Source: Rhabdornis inornatus
Lineage: Eukaryota; Chordata; Aves; Passeriformes; Rhabdornithidae
Reading direction: 5' to 3'
Assembly: GCA_013397075.1 (NCBI GenBank)
Contig: VWZS01000704.1
Coordinates: 248,001 to 312,000 of the forward strand
Length of the DNA: 64,000 bases
Numbering within the stretch: the stretch's first letter is position 1; every line of letters starts with the position of its first letter. Shown in pieces: positions 12,890-25,500 of the stretch. Position numbers and translations under genes: made by a program. The notes beneath the pieces are model-generated. The model worked only from the letters and a program-made list of their open reading frames with translations. It was not told the DNA's origin and did not search any database.

Positions 12890-13180
12890 CACATGCACAG
12901 TTTCCTAACTGTAGATAAGATGGAAAATTGCCATAGCATTTGTATAAATTATCAGCTTTAACGTGACCAAACACTTGGGTCAGCAGAGCAGAAATCAGGA
13001 GTGATGGTCACTAAAATCACCCTGTGCCCCATTTGTGTCAGGGTAGGCACAAAAGGAACGTGGTTCCCCTGGGTAATCTCCATCCCCTCTAACTATTATC
13101 ATGACTTTTAAAGGCTCTCAAACCTGATAAGCAATTTGGCAGATCAATAGGCTCAGAATCAATTTGTTTCTGACATGGGG
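12890..13180. promoter_or_regulatory. Candidate conserved non-coding element C
   Basis: This is a repeat-free block with GATAAG, TTATCAGC, AATCAATTTG and GGTAATCC motifs. Together with the blocks at 11880 and 12555 it forms a 1.3-kb cluster. Confidence 0.25.
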
Positions 13181-15384
13181 TAATCCTGATCTTGGCTCTG
13201 CTGCCAGCCCTGTTCATGCAACCATCAGGATTAGGGTTGAGAAATATTGGGATATTTTATTTTCCTGCTGCCTCAGAGTGCCTCTGCCTTTCTGAAGTCC
13301 AACAAGAGGCACGTGAAAAGCTCAGCTGGGTGTTTGCTGCTCCCCTACCTCAAGTTCTGCAGGGCTGCCCAGGAGCAAAGCCTGGCACAGCCCAGCTTGG
13401 GCAGACACTGCTGGTCCTGGCTCTGAGCACTTAAACCATCCTTTGTGGCCAGGAGCTTTGGGTTTTTTCAGTGGGGGCACTTTCAGCTTTGAGATATTTA
13501 AGTTAAAGAAGTTAATTCACTTTAAGTAAGTTTACTTTGCAAGGGGAGGATATCATTGTAGTATTTTTGGCCACTGCTTGAAAATTCCTCTAACCCTTTA
13601 CTATAATAAGCAAATTGAGCAGATTAAAGACACATTATGCTGCCAAATGGTTTTTCTACACAGGGTGACATATATTTTTTCTGTGGAAAAGGTTGTGGGG
13701 GTTTTTGTGAGCTGCTATGCTTTTTTTAGCACTTCCTGTTTTATTGTGTTTGAAGTGTCTTTGTGGTGACCTGTTGGGGTAAGATTCTTCCATATGGAAG
13801 TGTTTCTTCAACTTTTAATCATTTTGTTTAAAAAAAAAAAAGGTTTTAAATCCGATTTGCAGATGTCTCTGGTTTTGTTCACAGAGAGCTTGTCCAACTC
13901 ACTACAGTGTTGTAGAAATGATGAATTGTTCATCCACAATGTGATGGTGACATCCATAGAGTTGCACTCTCAGAATACCTTCTTTTAAATCTATTTGAAA
14001 TATCTGTAGAAAAGCTTTTGTTTGCATTTTAATGTATTTTTCTCTTTGAAACCCTGCCTTCACTGAATGCTTTGGCAAAACTCCTGTTGGTTTTGGTGGA
14101 ACTGGGATTTCACCAGTAGACCCCTGACTTGCTTGCAGGCATCTCTGAAATCGAGTAATATCAGGATAACAAGCAAATCTGTGTCTATTCCTGGAGAAAA
14201 TCAAGCTGGAGTTTTATGAAGGGTCAAAAAAAAGTTACAAGTTTATTTTTAAGTCTACAAGACAAAATCATTAAAGCACAACAGAATGCAGATTCCCTGA
14301 GCTCTTACTGGACTCGCCAGGTCATAACTGAGACCAGAATTTGGACCACTGGAGTTGTGCTGTAGCTGAGTCCTGTTTCCTGTTAATTCTGACACTGACA
14401 TCTGAATTTCAGATTCCATCTTGTTTAGGCTGAGTTGCTCAATCAGTGCATCCAGCAGACACCTCAGGACCTCTCTGGAGCTGTGTGCCTTGCAGGGGGT
14501 GTGAGGGCAGAGCTGGAGCTGCTGGGCACAGTGTGCTACCCAGGCAGGCAGGGATGTCCATCAGGCATCTCCAGACTTCCCCTCTGCATCACATCCTCGA
14601 TGTTTCAACCTGAACAAAACTGGCTTTGACAGTGTTTTTGAGGCCACATGTGAATACCACATGTTGAGGTCTCATGTCTGCAGTTTCACTCCTAATTAAG
14701 TGTAGATGTAAGTACTGGGTATCATTTAAGGTCTTTGGCTCTCTGCAATTCACCACAAGCATCTAATTCCCACTTCCTTTGTCTTGGACCTATTATTTAT
14801 AGGAGAAGGGTAGGTGGACTTGGTGGTTACAAGTCTGTTGGATTATTATGTTTCTGTAGCTGTCATCTTGTCAAGGGTCCTGCAGAAATTTGCACTGTGG
14901 GCTCTTGGTAGTTTATTGGGAGTAAAACCCCTCCTGTGAAAGGCTGCCCTTAGGTCTGTGCACCACTTAAGTCTTGCTAAGCCCTGAAAATGGCTCTTAA
15001 ATGTTATATTGGCCTTCTCAGCACAGAGGTGAACTGCATTCTGTGTGAGCAGTGAGATTTCCAGTTCAGCTTAAGGCTGTTTGTCTCTGCTGCTGTGAGA
15101 ATTAGGATGGGGTCTCTGAACCTGCTGAAAACTTTTGATGCTCATCCTTCAGAAGTCAGGGCCTTGCAGCTCTCTGACCTAACAACAGCACAGTCTGGAG
15201 AAAGGCAGCTTTTTGATGTAGATGGGCACAGTACTCATCTGGTTTGGATTTTCAGGGTGTTCCAGAGTCATATTGTTAACTACAGGGGGTCTTATGTGAG
15301 CAGCAATATGCACTGACTTACTGCTGAGACCTCAGAGCATTCCCAGATACTTATTTTTGGAAAACTGAAGTCAGGTAGCTCCTG

Positions 15385-15455
15385 CATATTAGACAGATGG
15401 AGAAATTGAGGCATAAGATGGACAGGTGACTTCCCTGGGCTGGGCAGAGCAGTAT
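15385..15455 (-). mobile_element. MIR SINE relic, antisense
   Basis: The phrases GACAGATGGAGAAATTGAGG and CAGGTGACTTCCCTGGGCTG match antisense MIR (GACAGATGAGGAAACTGAGG, then GTGACTTGCCCAAGG). Only the core is retained. Confidence 0.65.
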
Positions 15456-18400
15456 CAAGAAGACTCTGACATAAAGCTGGAAAGTTATTTTACTCTGGAA
15501 ATGTTGGAAACATTTCCAATAAAGAAATCCTTACAACTGTATTCACATCTCCCCAAAACAGATCATACTGGTATAACGTTCTCACGTGATGCTCTCCCTT
15601 GTACCACATCTAATGAGCTGACATGTTTAGCTTTGGGCATGGATTTGGCTCTGACTTTTGGAAAAGATGGAATTATGCCCATGAAGGTCGTTGTCATCTC
15701 CAAACCTGGCAGGGCTTCAGGGGCTCTGGGGACAAGGTGCCTTCAGCTCAGTGGCAACTCTCCAGTTTAAATATTTCACCAAAACACCTCCAACGTCTCC
15801 CACTTCCTCTGTAGTTTCCTAGCAGTGTCCAACTAGATGAAAATTAGCCAGTGTCTTGGTTTGTAGAGCTGCAAAGGTCAAATGTCCTGGAGAAATAAGG
15901 TGCTAAGATGCTAATTCTCTCCTGGAATGGGAGGCAGTTCTCTGCTCGATTGAGCAGAAAATGCAGGTGAGCTTAAACATCTCCATTTTTGCCTTCTGTT
16001 TTGAATGCAATTAAATAAAATCTGCTGTGATTACAGCAGCAACCAGCTTCCAGTGCAATCCCAAATCTCATCCTAACACCAGTTATGAGGCAAACATCTT
16101 GGGGAGGCTGCAAATGTCCTGGGCTGGTCCCTGCCCCATCTGTCCCCAGCGTGGGACACACAGGAAGCTCGCCCTGAACTTCTGTTCTCACACTTCTCCT
16201 CTTGGAATCTTGTTTTCCACTTTTTGGAGATTTGTGAAACATATGCCTTGGAGGCTTCCCAATATTTTTTTCACAGCAAGAAGAGAATTGCTCTCTGCGC
16301 TGTAAAAACTCTCACGAAAAAGCTCGCTCCTTTCTAAAGGACCTGCCTGGTGCAGCTCAGCAATTCCCATTTCTCATCACTTCACAGTGTATTTTATAGG
16401 GTATAAAAATGGTGTTATGATCCGTGTTCCCAAACCTTGCCTCAGCTAGCAAGAACATCAATAAACATGGCTTGATAGACACCAGAGCTGCCCCGCTGTT
16501 CCCCCAGTGCTTTGAACGTGCCCTCACAGACTTTTGGAATCTGTCCTCCATGTAGGAAACTCCTCGTGCCTCTGTTGAGCTTTTAATGTATCAAAGGTAA
16601 TATTTGTGCTTAGGGAAAGTGACTTCTCCCAGGATACATTCCCAATCTGGTCACTTAATGTGCTTAGAAATATTTCCTTTCCTTCACCTCACGTCCCGCA
16701 GGTTTTTTTCTCGTTCCTTGATTTAAATTAATCTGCAGATTGGGACACCGGTGTTACCTAGGTCTGGCAAAAGATTTTACTTCATTTCTCCCCCTTCCCT
16801 TTTCCTTCTCTCTCTCTAAAGTTATTATTGTTATTTCTTCAGTTCACAGCTGAGATGATGGGTTTGAACAGCTTCACACTCCATTCCAGGAAATTCTGTC
16901 TTTGTTCCGAGGCTTCCAGCTCCTTTCACCTTGATCTTTCAGCACTAAAACATTTGGCAAGTTTTTCGTTGTGTTTTTTGCTGCTGTCCAGGGCTTTTGA
17001 GAGATTCCCCTTGGACAACTTCCACCTTTGAGCTTGCCCACTGGAGGAAATACTTCCCCTTGTATTTACACAGCCACATCATCACGAGTGCTGCATCCCT
17101 CTCACATCTTCATTAGCTTCCTCACCTCCCTGGATTTGTTTCTGCTTCAAAGTCAGTTTTTCCTGCTGCAGCTTTGAGCTGCTGGGAGGGTGCTTGGAGC
17201 TGGAGCAGCTCTGGATCCAATGGGCTCACAGATCCTCCCCAAAGGAGGAAGTTCAGCAGGCTGCAGAGAGCAATTCCCTCTGCAAAACATCAGTGGTTTC
17301 ACTCGTAATTTTAGTCTGGAAAAGGTATGGGATCAGCTTCTACCTGAATTGTATCAGTCTTCCTAATAATCAGCTTTCTTTTCCACATTAAATTCCCCAG
17401 AAACTTGTGATTAGCCCCACTTGTGAGAGTTCACCACAGCTTAATTCTACTGTAAAACTGTCAGCAGTGATTTTCTTGTTTAAAGACAGATTTTGGTTCT
17501 AGTACAGAACTACTTCTTGCTAAATTCCTTTTCAACCAAACACTCTTGTCATTTCTCAGCCATTAAAGACAATAAACTCCATCTTTGGATTTTTACATGC
17601 TGAACTTAGTTTATAATGATGGATACTTGTTTATAACACACTGAAGATTTTTGTTAGCTTTCTGGCATAAAAAATGGAATCTTCTCTTTTGATTCGTGGT
17701 TATTAGTAGCAGGTTTATCCTTTCAAATATGTACAAGCCATGATTTAAGTGGAATATTTATTGTCCACAGGAATGGTAGACTGCAGCTCTCAGAATCCAT
17801 CTTGCCTTTGCAAACAGCATCTTTATAATCATCAAACTATTCTCATGGGCTGAAACTGATTTTTCAGCAGGATTTAGGTGTTGCAACCCAGAAAGCCACA
17901 GTCACAGTGCTGGTTTTTGATGTTTTGGTCCATGAGGAGAGACCTGGGGTTCCTCTCCACTGTGTTTTGGGGGAGCTCCAGGTGTGGATGATCCCACATT
18001 TCCTGGCATCCTTAAGTCAGTTGCTGTAAAGTGTATTTTGAAGGTTTTGTAAAGCTCAGGACCTCCTGGGGAAGTGGGAAGTGAGAAACACCCACTTGGA
18101 CACTCCTAGGAAGGGCCACAGTGCTGTGAAAACTCAAATGGTTCCTCCTAGATCCAGGGAAATCTGTTGGGTCAGGCAGGGATTTGGGGTGTCATGGTTT
18201 GGATTTCCACCAAAATCTCCCCTTCTTCCCTCTGTCTGTACCAGGTGACTCCTGGTGGAATGGTCCATCCCAAATGACATTAGAGGTTTTATTCCAGCAG
18301 GTATCAGAGCAAAACACATCCTTGCCATCAGTGCTCCAAAATGGGATTTATTGAAGGAAGAAAAAAAAAGTTGACTATAAAAATCCAGTTCTTACCCTTC

Positions 18401-19157
18401 CAACTTAGGGCACACTGTGATTTAACAACGTGAATTATCAGACTTTCCTCTTAAGTGTGATTTATTTTTCATCGTTTGGGTTGATGCACCAAATTTCGTC
18501 TTTTTTCTGGTTTTGTGGGAAGAAAAGTAAGAAAGAATAAGGAAAATCAGCCTTTTAATTTGTCCCCATTAGGATGATACCCTACAGGCACACCCTTCTA
18601 GTCACCTTTAGTGATTTCTGTAGCAGGAGGTCAGCACTGTTGTCAAGTGCTAAAATGCTGTTGTCACTCAAGGCAGTCAAAGACCTTGTGTGACTTTTTT
18701 GAAGTTCTTGCTTGTTCCTGGAAGCTTTGCTGTCAGCCAGAACAGGGAGCCAGGGCTGCCTGACTCCTCTTTGCACTTGGAGTTGCTGCAGCCAATGTGA
18801 AGCTTGGGGAAGGGTGAATCCCCTGCCCTTTGAGTTGAGCCTGTGCTGAGGATGAGAGGGAGATGAGTTAAATGACTGAAAGCCTTAGGCTGGGACGTGC
18901 CAGCTGTGATCATTTTTTCACTCCATCATCTCACCTTGCCACGTCGCTCTGCCTTATCCAGCCACCAGATGCCTGATGGATAACACAAGTGACAAGGGCA
19001 AAACCTCCTCCATGGATGCACAGGAAAACTTCAGGGGCTGCTGGCTCCTGCCCAGCTCTGTCCTGCCTGGCTGCAGTGAAATCCCTGCCTTGGATTGGCT
19101 TTGGGAGGAGATCAGACCTTGGTGCTGTGAGTTCCCAAGTGCTCTGGCCATGCTCCA

Positions 19158-19259
19158 GCAGCACACTTAAGCACACACTTAACTTTCAGCATATATACTC
19201 CCATTGAAGTCACTGGGGCTGTTTGCATGCTTAAAAGTAAGTATATGCTTAAGCTGGCT
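19158..19259. mobile_element. Palindromic MITE-like DNA transposon relic
   Basis: The arm AAGCACACACTTAACTTTCA (left) is mirrored by CTTAAAAGTAAGTATATGCT (right), around the centre CCCATTGAAGTCACTGGG. The style (TTAAGCA arms and a CCATTGAAGTCAATGG centre) matches an abundant palindromic repeat I recall from reptile and bird genomes. The family name is uncertain. Confidence 0.65.
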
Positions 19260-19639
19260 CAGAACCAGAGGTTTCAGTGCTTTGTAGGTCCAGTCCTTGC
19301 TGGAGCTCAGATAATTTGCTCGTGCAACTTGGCACACGCTTTTAATGAATTCAGAATCAGGCCAGAAAAATTTATCTTCCCTGACTTGGAAGGATTACAA
19401 GGAAACAATTTTAAGGTTTTGTTGAGTTTTTATTACTTTCTAGACATAAAATTTCACGTTTCTCTGTAGTCCTTAAAGAAACACATTTTTCTAGAGACTT
19501 GGAGCGAGCAATTTCCAAAATGCTCAGGGCTGATGGAAGAGTACCTGGGATGTGCTGCCTGGCCAGGGCAGGAGTGGCTCTGGAGGTCCCATCTGTGTTT
19601 TCACGTCTTGTAGGAACATGTGGCATTGTCCTCAGGCAA

Positions 19640-19740
19640 AAGATTTCATTGTGGTCACCTTGGTGAATTACTTAAACCTCAATGTTCCAGCTCTGCCCTG
19701 GTGTAAGCAATAAAATTCTCTCTATCAGCCCTGAAAACTC
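19640..19740 (+). mobile_element. Possible MIR SINE relic
   Basis: GTGGTCACCTTGGTGAATTA followed by CTTAAACCTCAATGTTCCAG resembles the MIR stretch with GTGACCTTGGGCAAGTTACTTAACCT. The downstream AATAAAATTCTC is weakly similar. It is diverged, so confidence is moderate. Confidence 0.5.
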
Positions 19741-20045
19741 ATTTTGCCTCAGTGCTTTAGGTGTATTTTATAACTTCTTCTCCATTCCCTGATCTTGGTC
19801 ACTCAGTTAAGAAGTTGCTGAGTTGCCAAAGCAATTCCTGAAGTTAATGGTGCTGTACCCTGGTGGCAGCTGCTGGGCTGCCTCAAACACAAACATTTCC
19901 ATTACTCTGGTTTAACACCTGAATCTATCTCGTGCCATTTGTGAAATATGTCAAAATGCTTGAGGGGAAGCTGTGATTCCAGCAGGCTCTGCTCACCCTA
20001 TTGGATATAACCCTGATAAATTGAATGGTAACTCAGTGAGATTTG

Positions 20046-20285
20046 CTACAGAAGCAGCAGAAGGTTCATCATTAGGAAGAACCTATTTCCTGTGAGGGTG
20101 GGGAGGTCCTGGCACAGGGTGCCCAGAGAAGCTGTGGCTGCTCCTAGATCCCTGGAAGTGCTCAGGGCCAGGTTGGACAGGGCTTGGAGCAACCTGGAAT
20201 AGTGGAAGCTGTCCCTGACAATGACAGGATGGAATAGGATGGTCTTGAAGGTCCCTTCCAACCCAAACCATTCTGGAATTCTTGG
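20046..20285 (+). mobile_element. CR1 LINE 3' fragment
   Basis: This is a clear sense CR1 3' end: ATTAGGAAGAACCTATTTCC, GTGAGGGTGGGGAGG, GTGCCCAGAGAAGCTGTGG, CAGGTTGGACAGGGCTTGGA, and a tail CCCTTCCAACCCAAACCATT. About 240 bp remain. Confidence 0.93.
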
Positions 20286-22524
20286 ACTGCAGGAGTTGGA
20301 CACTGCCACCACGTGCTGGGCACAAACCAGCAGGAAAAGTCACCCTGTGACCAATCCCCAAACACCCAGTGAGTGCCTGGTGTTTGCAAGTGAGATTTCT
20401 TTATCCCATGTCCAAGCAGTGATTAGACAGTAGCTTGGAAGCAGCGTGCACATTATCTCTCAGTGAGGTAAGACAAATAAATTACAACTTGGAAGCCTCG
20501 AGTGGGATCAGTGATCCACCTTAGGAAAATATTTTGGTTTCTGTTTATAAGTCAGCTGGGTTGTGAAATGTTTCATCTGGGAAAGGTGATATGAGACCAG
20601 AGAAATATTTGCTCTTATAATGCAAAAAATATTCCAGTTTCTCTCTTAACGGGTTGTTAGTGATACAAACCAAATTTCTTGTTTCCGGAGCCTCGGTGCT
20701 CAGCTGCTTCCCCACAGATGCTCTGCTCTGAGCTCTCTCCTGGCTGACAAGAAGCTGCCCATTATCTCCCCTTGTTTGTGAACATCTCTCATGACTTATA
20801 AAGAAGAAATGACCCAAAGCCCAGCAGAGTTCTGTGTCTCTGGCAGACTGGGCGTGCTGTGTGGAGGATGCTGAGGATACTGGGGCAGGGTTTGGGCACA
20901 GAGCCACATCCATCCCTGCTGTGCAGCTCCATCCAGCTGGGATTGGGATGGGGGAGCCTTCACCCCTCCTTTGCAGCAGGTCTCAAAAATCCAGCATCCC
21001 CAACATTCAGCTGCAGATAAACTGTACCCACGATGAACTTGGCCTTTCCACAGTCTCAGTTGCCATTACACAAGGAGGAATCTCCTGTTACAATTTGAGT
21101 GATATATTAGTACAAAGCACAGTTCCAATGTTTTTTCAACACTTAGATTTTTTTTAATTCAAATGAAACAATCAGGATTAAATTCCTTGGCTCACACAAT
21201 CACCACTAAGGCTCAAGCAAGATGACAAATCCACACTTGTGTCTCAAAGTGTAACATAAGATCTCGGTTATCCCAAAAACCCAATGAGTTGTCAGATCTT
21301 TCCTTACTTGTGGGTGAATATGAGCCTTTCCTAATCCATTATGTGTCCTCTGTACATGTGTATATAGCTTTGCATTTGCACATGCCACGAGATTGATAAT
21401 AAGCAAGATAAATCTGTTTTCTTAAGGGAAGTAATATATTATTCCAGCCCCTACAGTGGAATTGGCATATTTCTACCTCGTTAAGACAGGGTATGACTGC
21501 AAACCTCTTCCCAAGAGTTCAGGAATGACTTGGCATATAAAGAAATAAGGATCATTATGTGGTGTCACAGAAATACCAGATGTATCCTTCCTGCATCTCT
21601 CACAGAGTTTTCTCCAGCGAAGCCAACAAAAAAGGCTTCAGCATCCTGAAATTCGCCACTTTTATTCGGAGGAGAAGTCAAACAAAATAAAGCCTCGTCT
21701 AAAAAAGCCTCCACTGAGATTTAATGGAATTCACTGTGTGTTTAAATTTCCTAGGCATTGTTGAAAATCTCAATAATCATCGTATTGTAAGCTTAGCTAA
21801 GTCATAGATTTTCAGAGAGTGGGAAATTTTACTAGGAGAAAAAAAAAGACGTTACTGGATTTTCCAATTTTAACCAAGACTGAGAATTATAAGTATGTGA
21901 ATACCACAAGAAAACATTTCCAACCTTGCAAGAACTAAAAAGTGCTGAAGATCTTTAGTGAATCCTTTTTAAATGAAATTTCCAGACCTGGAGGTTGAAA
22001 GAACATCAGGTGAAATTTTTTTGCTGTGCAGATTCATACCTGGTAACACAGGCTTGTGCAGAGCCCTGGGTTCTTCAGGACACTCCTTTATGCCAGGATT
22101 AAATATAAAGAAATGTTAATCTCTGAGGGGGCTTGGGGCTGGTTGTAGCATTCCTGATTTTTTCCAGGCATTCTGATTCTGTAAATATGCATAGATCTTG
22201 CTGTTAAAAGGGGAGGGGGAAAGTTTTTTCTTGGAAATTAATTTTATTACAAAGGGCTATTTTGTTTTCAAAATCATAATAGCATCCAGTTATGCTGTAG
22301 ATTCCATCTCTTTTTGCTTTTAGGCAGCTTAATAAAGAGCATCCAGTATTGGAAAGATACTCTGAGCTGATTTTTCAGTGCACTGTGCTCCTCTGGCTGT
22401 GGATAAGCTGCACTTTCTCTGTGGGTGCAACCTCTGGCAGCACCCACCTGTGCCCACCTGTGCCCCAGCCCCTTGTGTTGTTCTTTAAAGGGAGAACAAA
22501 GATGACAAAATCTTGTGCTTCTGG

Positions 22525-22559
22525 TACTGCAAAATACTGCAAAATACTGCAAAATTCTG
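22525..22559. repeat. Decamer tandem array (TACTGCAAAA)
   Basis: There are three 10-bp units followed by a degenerate partial copy. Confidence 0.95.
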
Positions 22560-25500
22560 GCACTATGACATAAATTTCCCTGTTGACACCAAGCTCGCGT
22601 TTTGTTGTGTTTTCTCTTTCGAAGCCCTGCTTTGGATGGCTGTCACATCCTGCCTCCAGTTTTTAAACCATCCCATGTCCTTGCACAAGCCTCCATGCTT
22701 TGGGGGAGCCAGGAGCTCAGCAAGGGCTGCAGGAGCTCTTGGCAGTGCTGGGGGGGCTTTGGGGGGCTCCGTTCAGCTTTTGGGGTCTTGGGGCTGCATT
22801 TGGGGCCCCTCGTTTGGTGGCCAGGTGTGCTGGCAGCAGGGACCTGCAGTTGGATGGCATCTGACAGGCACTGGGAGCATTCAAGGCAAAGGCAGAGTTT
22901 AATAAATACACTTAATCATTTATGTTTTGACCTTAGCCCAGACTCGTAGTCAGACACAGAAAGCAGAGAGTTGGAGCACTTTGTCAAGGCTCCTCTGGCG
23001 AAGCAGGGCAGCCCCGCTCTGAGGAAAGGCAGATCCTTCAGAAAGGAGAGTAAAAGGTCAGGACTAATCCAAAAGGACAAGCAGTGTATGTCTGTGTGTA
23101 TATTGGGTTTCACATATGAAATCCAGTCATGATAAATCTGATGGCTTTAGAAACATCTACTTTGATTAATGAAAACATAGTTCCCATAGACCACTGGTTT
23201 CATACTTCAAAGTTTCCCTGGATTTAGGACCTTAGGTTTTGCTTATTCATATAACATGCAGGAAACTATTTTTAAATGAATAAGGGAGTATAAAAAAAAA
23301 TTTTTAGGAGGCAAATGTTTCAACATCGGTGGTACAGATAGGCTGGATAATAAGGAGCAAAATTAACAAACAACAGACATTTTATTATGCATTTTACAAT
23401 AATGTTTACATTCTTTTCTCTCTATTTGTTTTTCCTTGAAAAGATTTATGTATTTATAAAAATATCTTGCTGCTCCAGCTCTGAAAATTGCAGCCTTGCT
23501 CACATTTGAAAGCCTTCAAGGACGGCTGTGATGGCTGGCTGTGCTCCTGACCATCCCAAATCTCCTGAATCCCTGGTTAACCCCTTGTGCAGGAGCAGGG
23601 GAGGAGGAGGAGGGTATGATGGTCCTTAAGGACCTGCACCACCATCCTGGCATCACCCACACTGCCTTGGGCCACTGTCCTGAGTTTGTGGCCACCTGGG
23701 CAATGCTTTGGCAACCTCCTTCCCAGGCATCCATCCACGGAGCTGCTCGGGGCTCCCGGGGCCGCTCGGCTCCTCCCGGCAGCTGCGGGTCTGCCCCAAA
23801 CTCATCTCGAAATCCTGACAGAGGAATAAACAGAGCTTTTGTTTACAAGTCTGTGGTGCTGAGGAGGGACCAGCAACTTCTCAGCCTCACTTAGCCAAGA
23901 GTTCAAAGGCATTTGGAAGTGTTGGTTGCCTGTGGGACCGGGTACCCCGGCTGAAGGCTCCATTAATTAAATGCACTCACAGGATACAGAGCTGGTGAGT
24001 AATGTCCTGTTTATAGCAGAACTGTGAGCAGTTCTGGAAAAAAAGAAACTCAGTGGGAGGGAAGATGACAGGGAGCAGAGTCACTCCAAAGGCTGTGGCT
24101 CCTGCCATGGTTTCCAAAGGCAATAATTAACACTCACACCTTGGTGTAGCAGCGTTCTGTCCCTTGTTAACTGGTTGTGTGCCATGGGAGAGCAGGGTGG
24201 CAGCGTGTGAGCCATGCACAGGAGGGGATCAGCAGCACGTGCCATGAGCACACACCCACCAGACCCAGGGCAGCTCAGGGAGATTTTGCTTCTCCACACT
24301 CCAATAAAGAATTTGCCTGGATTCCTCTTCCAGTGCTCAGAGCGTTGTGAGCTTTGTGGCATTCCCGCTGGAATCACAAAGTTATGGCACGGAAGGGAAT
24401 TGGCAGAGCCTGTAGGAAAGTTCAACCTTTCATGTTTAAACGAGGGATGTTGGAGTTTGACTCAGTGCTTTGGGTGAGGAGTTTCCATGGGCTGGTTCCT
24501 CTCACACCCGTGGGGTTCTCACTCCTGGCTCAGGCGTTGCTGGGAGCTCTCTGTGGTCACAGGATCCCTTCAGAGCCCACTCCTGCTTCTGCAAAGGCCA
24601 GGAGAAGCAGGAGAGGTGATGGGCAACTCTTCTGTCCTTCTTGGTTGCACCTCAGGGTCCAACATCACACATCCCATTAATCAGGGTGCATCTTTTAGCA
24701 ATTAAAATTGGGAGGTCATTTTCCCTCCTCTTTCACTCTGTTATTTTTGCTCACACTTATGTTGCAATATGCAAGGTGAGGCTCAAAACTGTCAAGCTCT
24801 TTAATAGAACCATTACTGTATTTTTGGAGAACGTTCTCTTTTTGATTTACTGTTCCTTAGAAGACAGGAAATGGGGCTACTTGATTTCACATTTTAAACA
24901 AAGCCGTCCAGAGGTTTAATGAAAAAAATTTCCCCTGGCTTTTGAATTAAAGGGCTATGGTGAAAGATTTAGCTTAGCTATTTTGACTTAGAAAAATAAC
25001 ACACTAGAAGCATTAAAACATTTTGTAAAAATACTTTTTACTACTAGATTTTTTTTTTCAGAGAAGAAAAGTTTCTCTGGTTTTCTCGCTCTTGGTGGGG
25101 CTGTGACATGAAAGGATGTTTCCAAGGTTTAGGGTGGGTTTTCTTTTCCTTTCTTCTGTAGAATTTATTTTGCTTTTACATTAAAAGCCTTGAAACAATT
25201 GCAATGTTAAAGACAAATCCTGTGTGTCTAAGCAAGGTAATTTGGTGTGAGTAATGACAGAAGCCTTTGCCATTAATAAAATGCAAGAAATGTTAAGCAG
25301 AAAGATGGGAACCTGATTCTGCTCCATCAGCAGTGGCAAGAGAAGAGGGTGGTGCTCCTTGAGAGGCAAATGTCTGTGGAAAGGGCAAAATGGGAGACTG
25401 ATTTCAGGCAAAAATTAAAGTTTTATTAGGAAAATTCTGTGTATGAAGCAGAATTAGCTCAGAGCATTTGGGCTGGAATTGCAAAACAAAGCACTTTTGA

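Noticed and set aside
22745..22810. G-rich stretch as a possible regulatory element
   Set aside because: It has quadruplex potential in part, but loops are irregular and it looks like low-complexity G/T drift; not convincing enough to list.
22915..23040. Possible antisense MIR fragment
   Set aside because: Only a short CTTTGTCAAGGCTCCT-like phrase resembles MIR; too weak.
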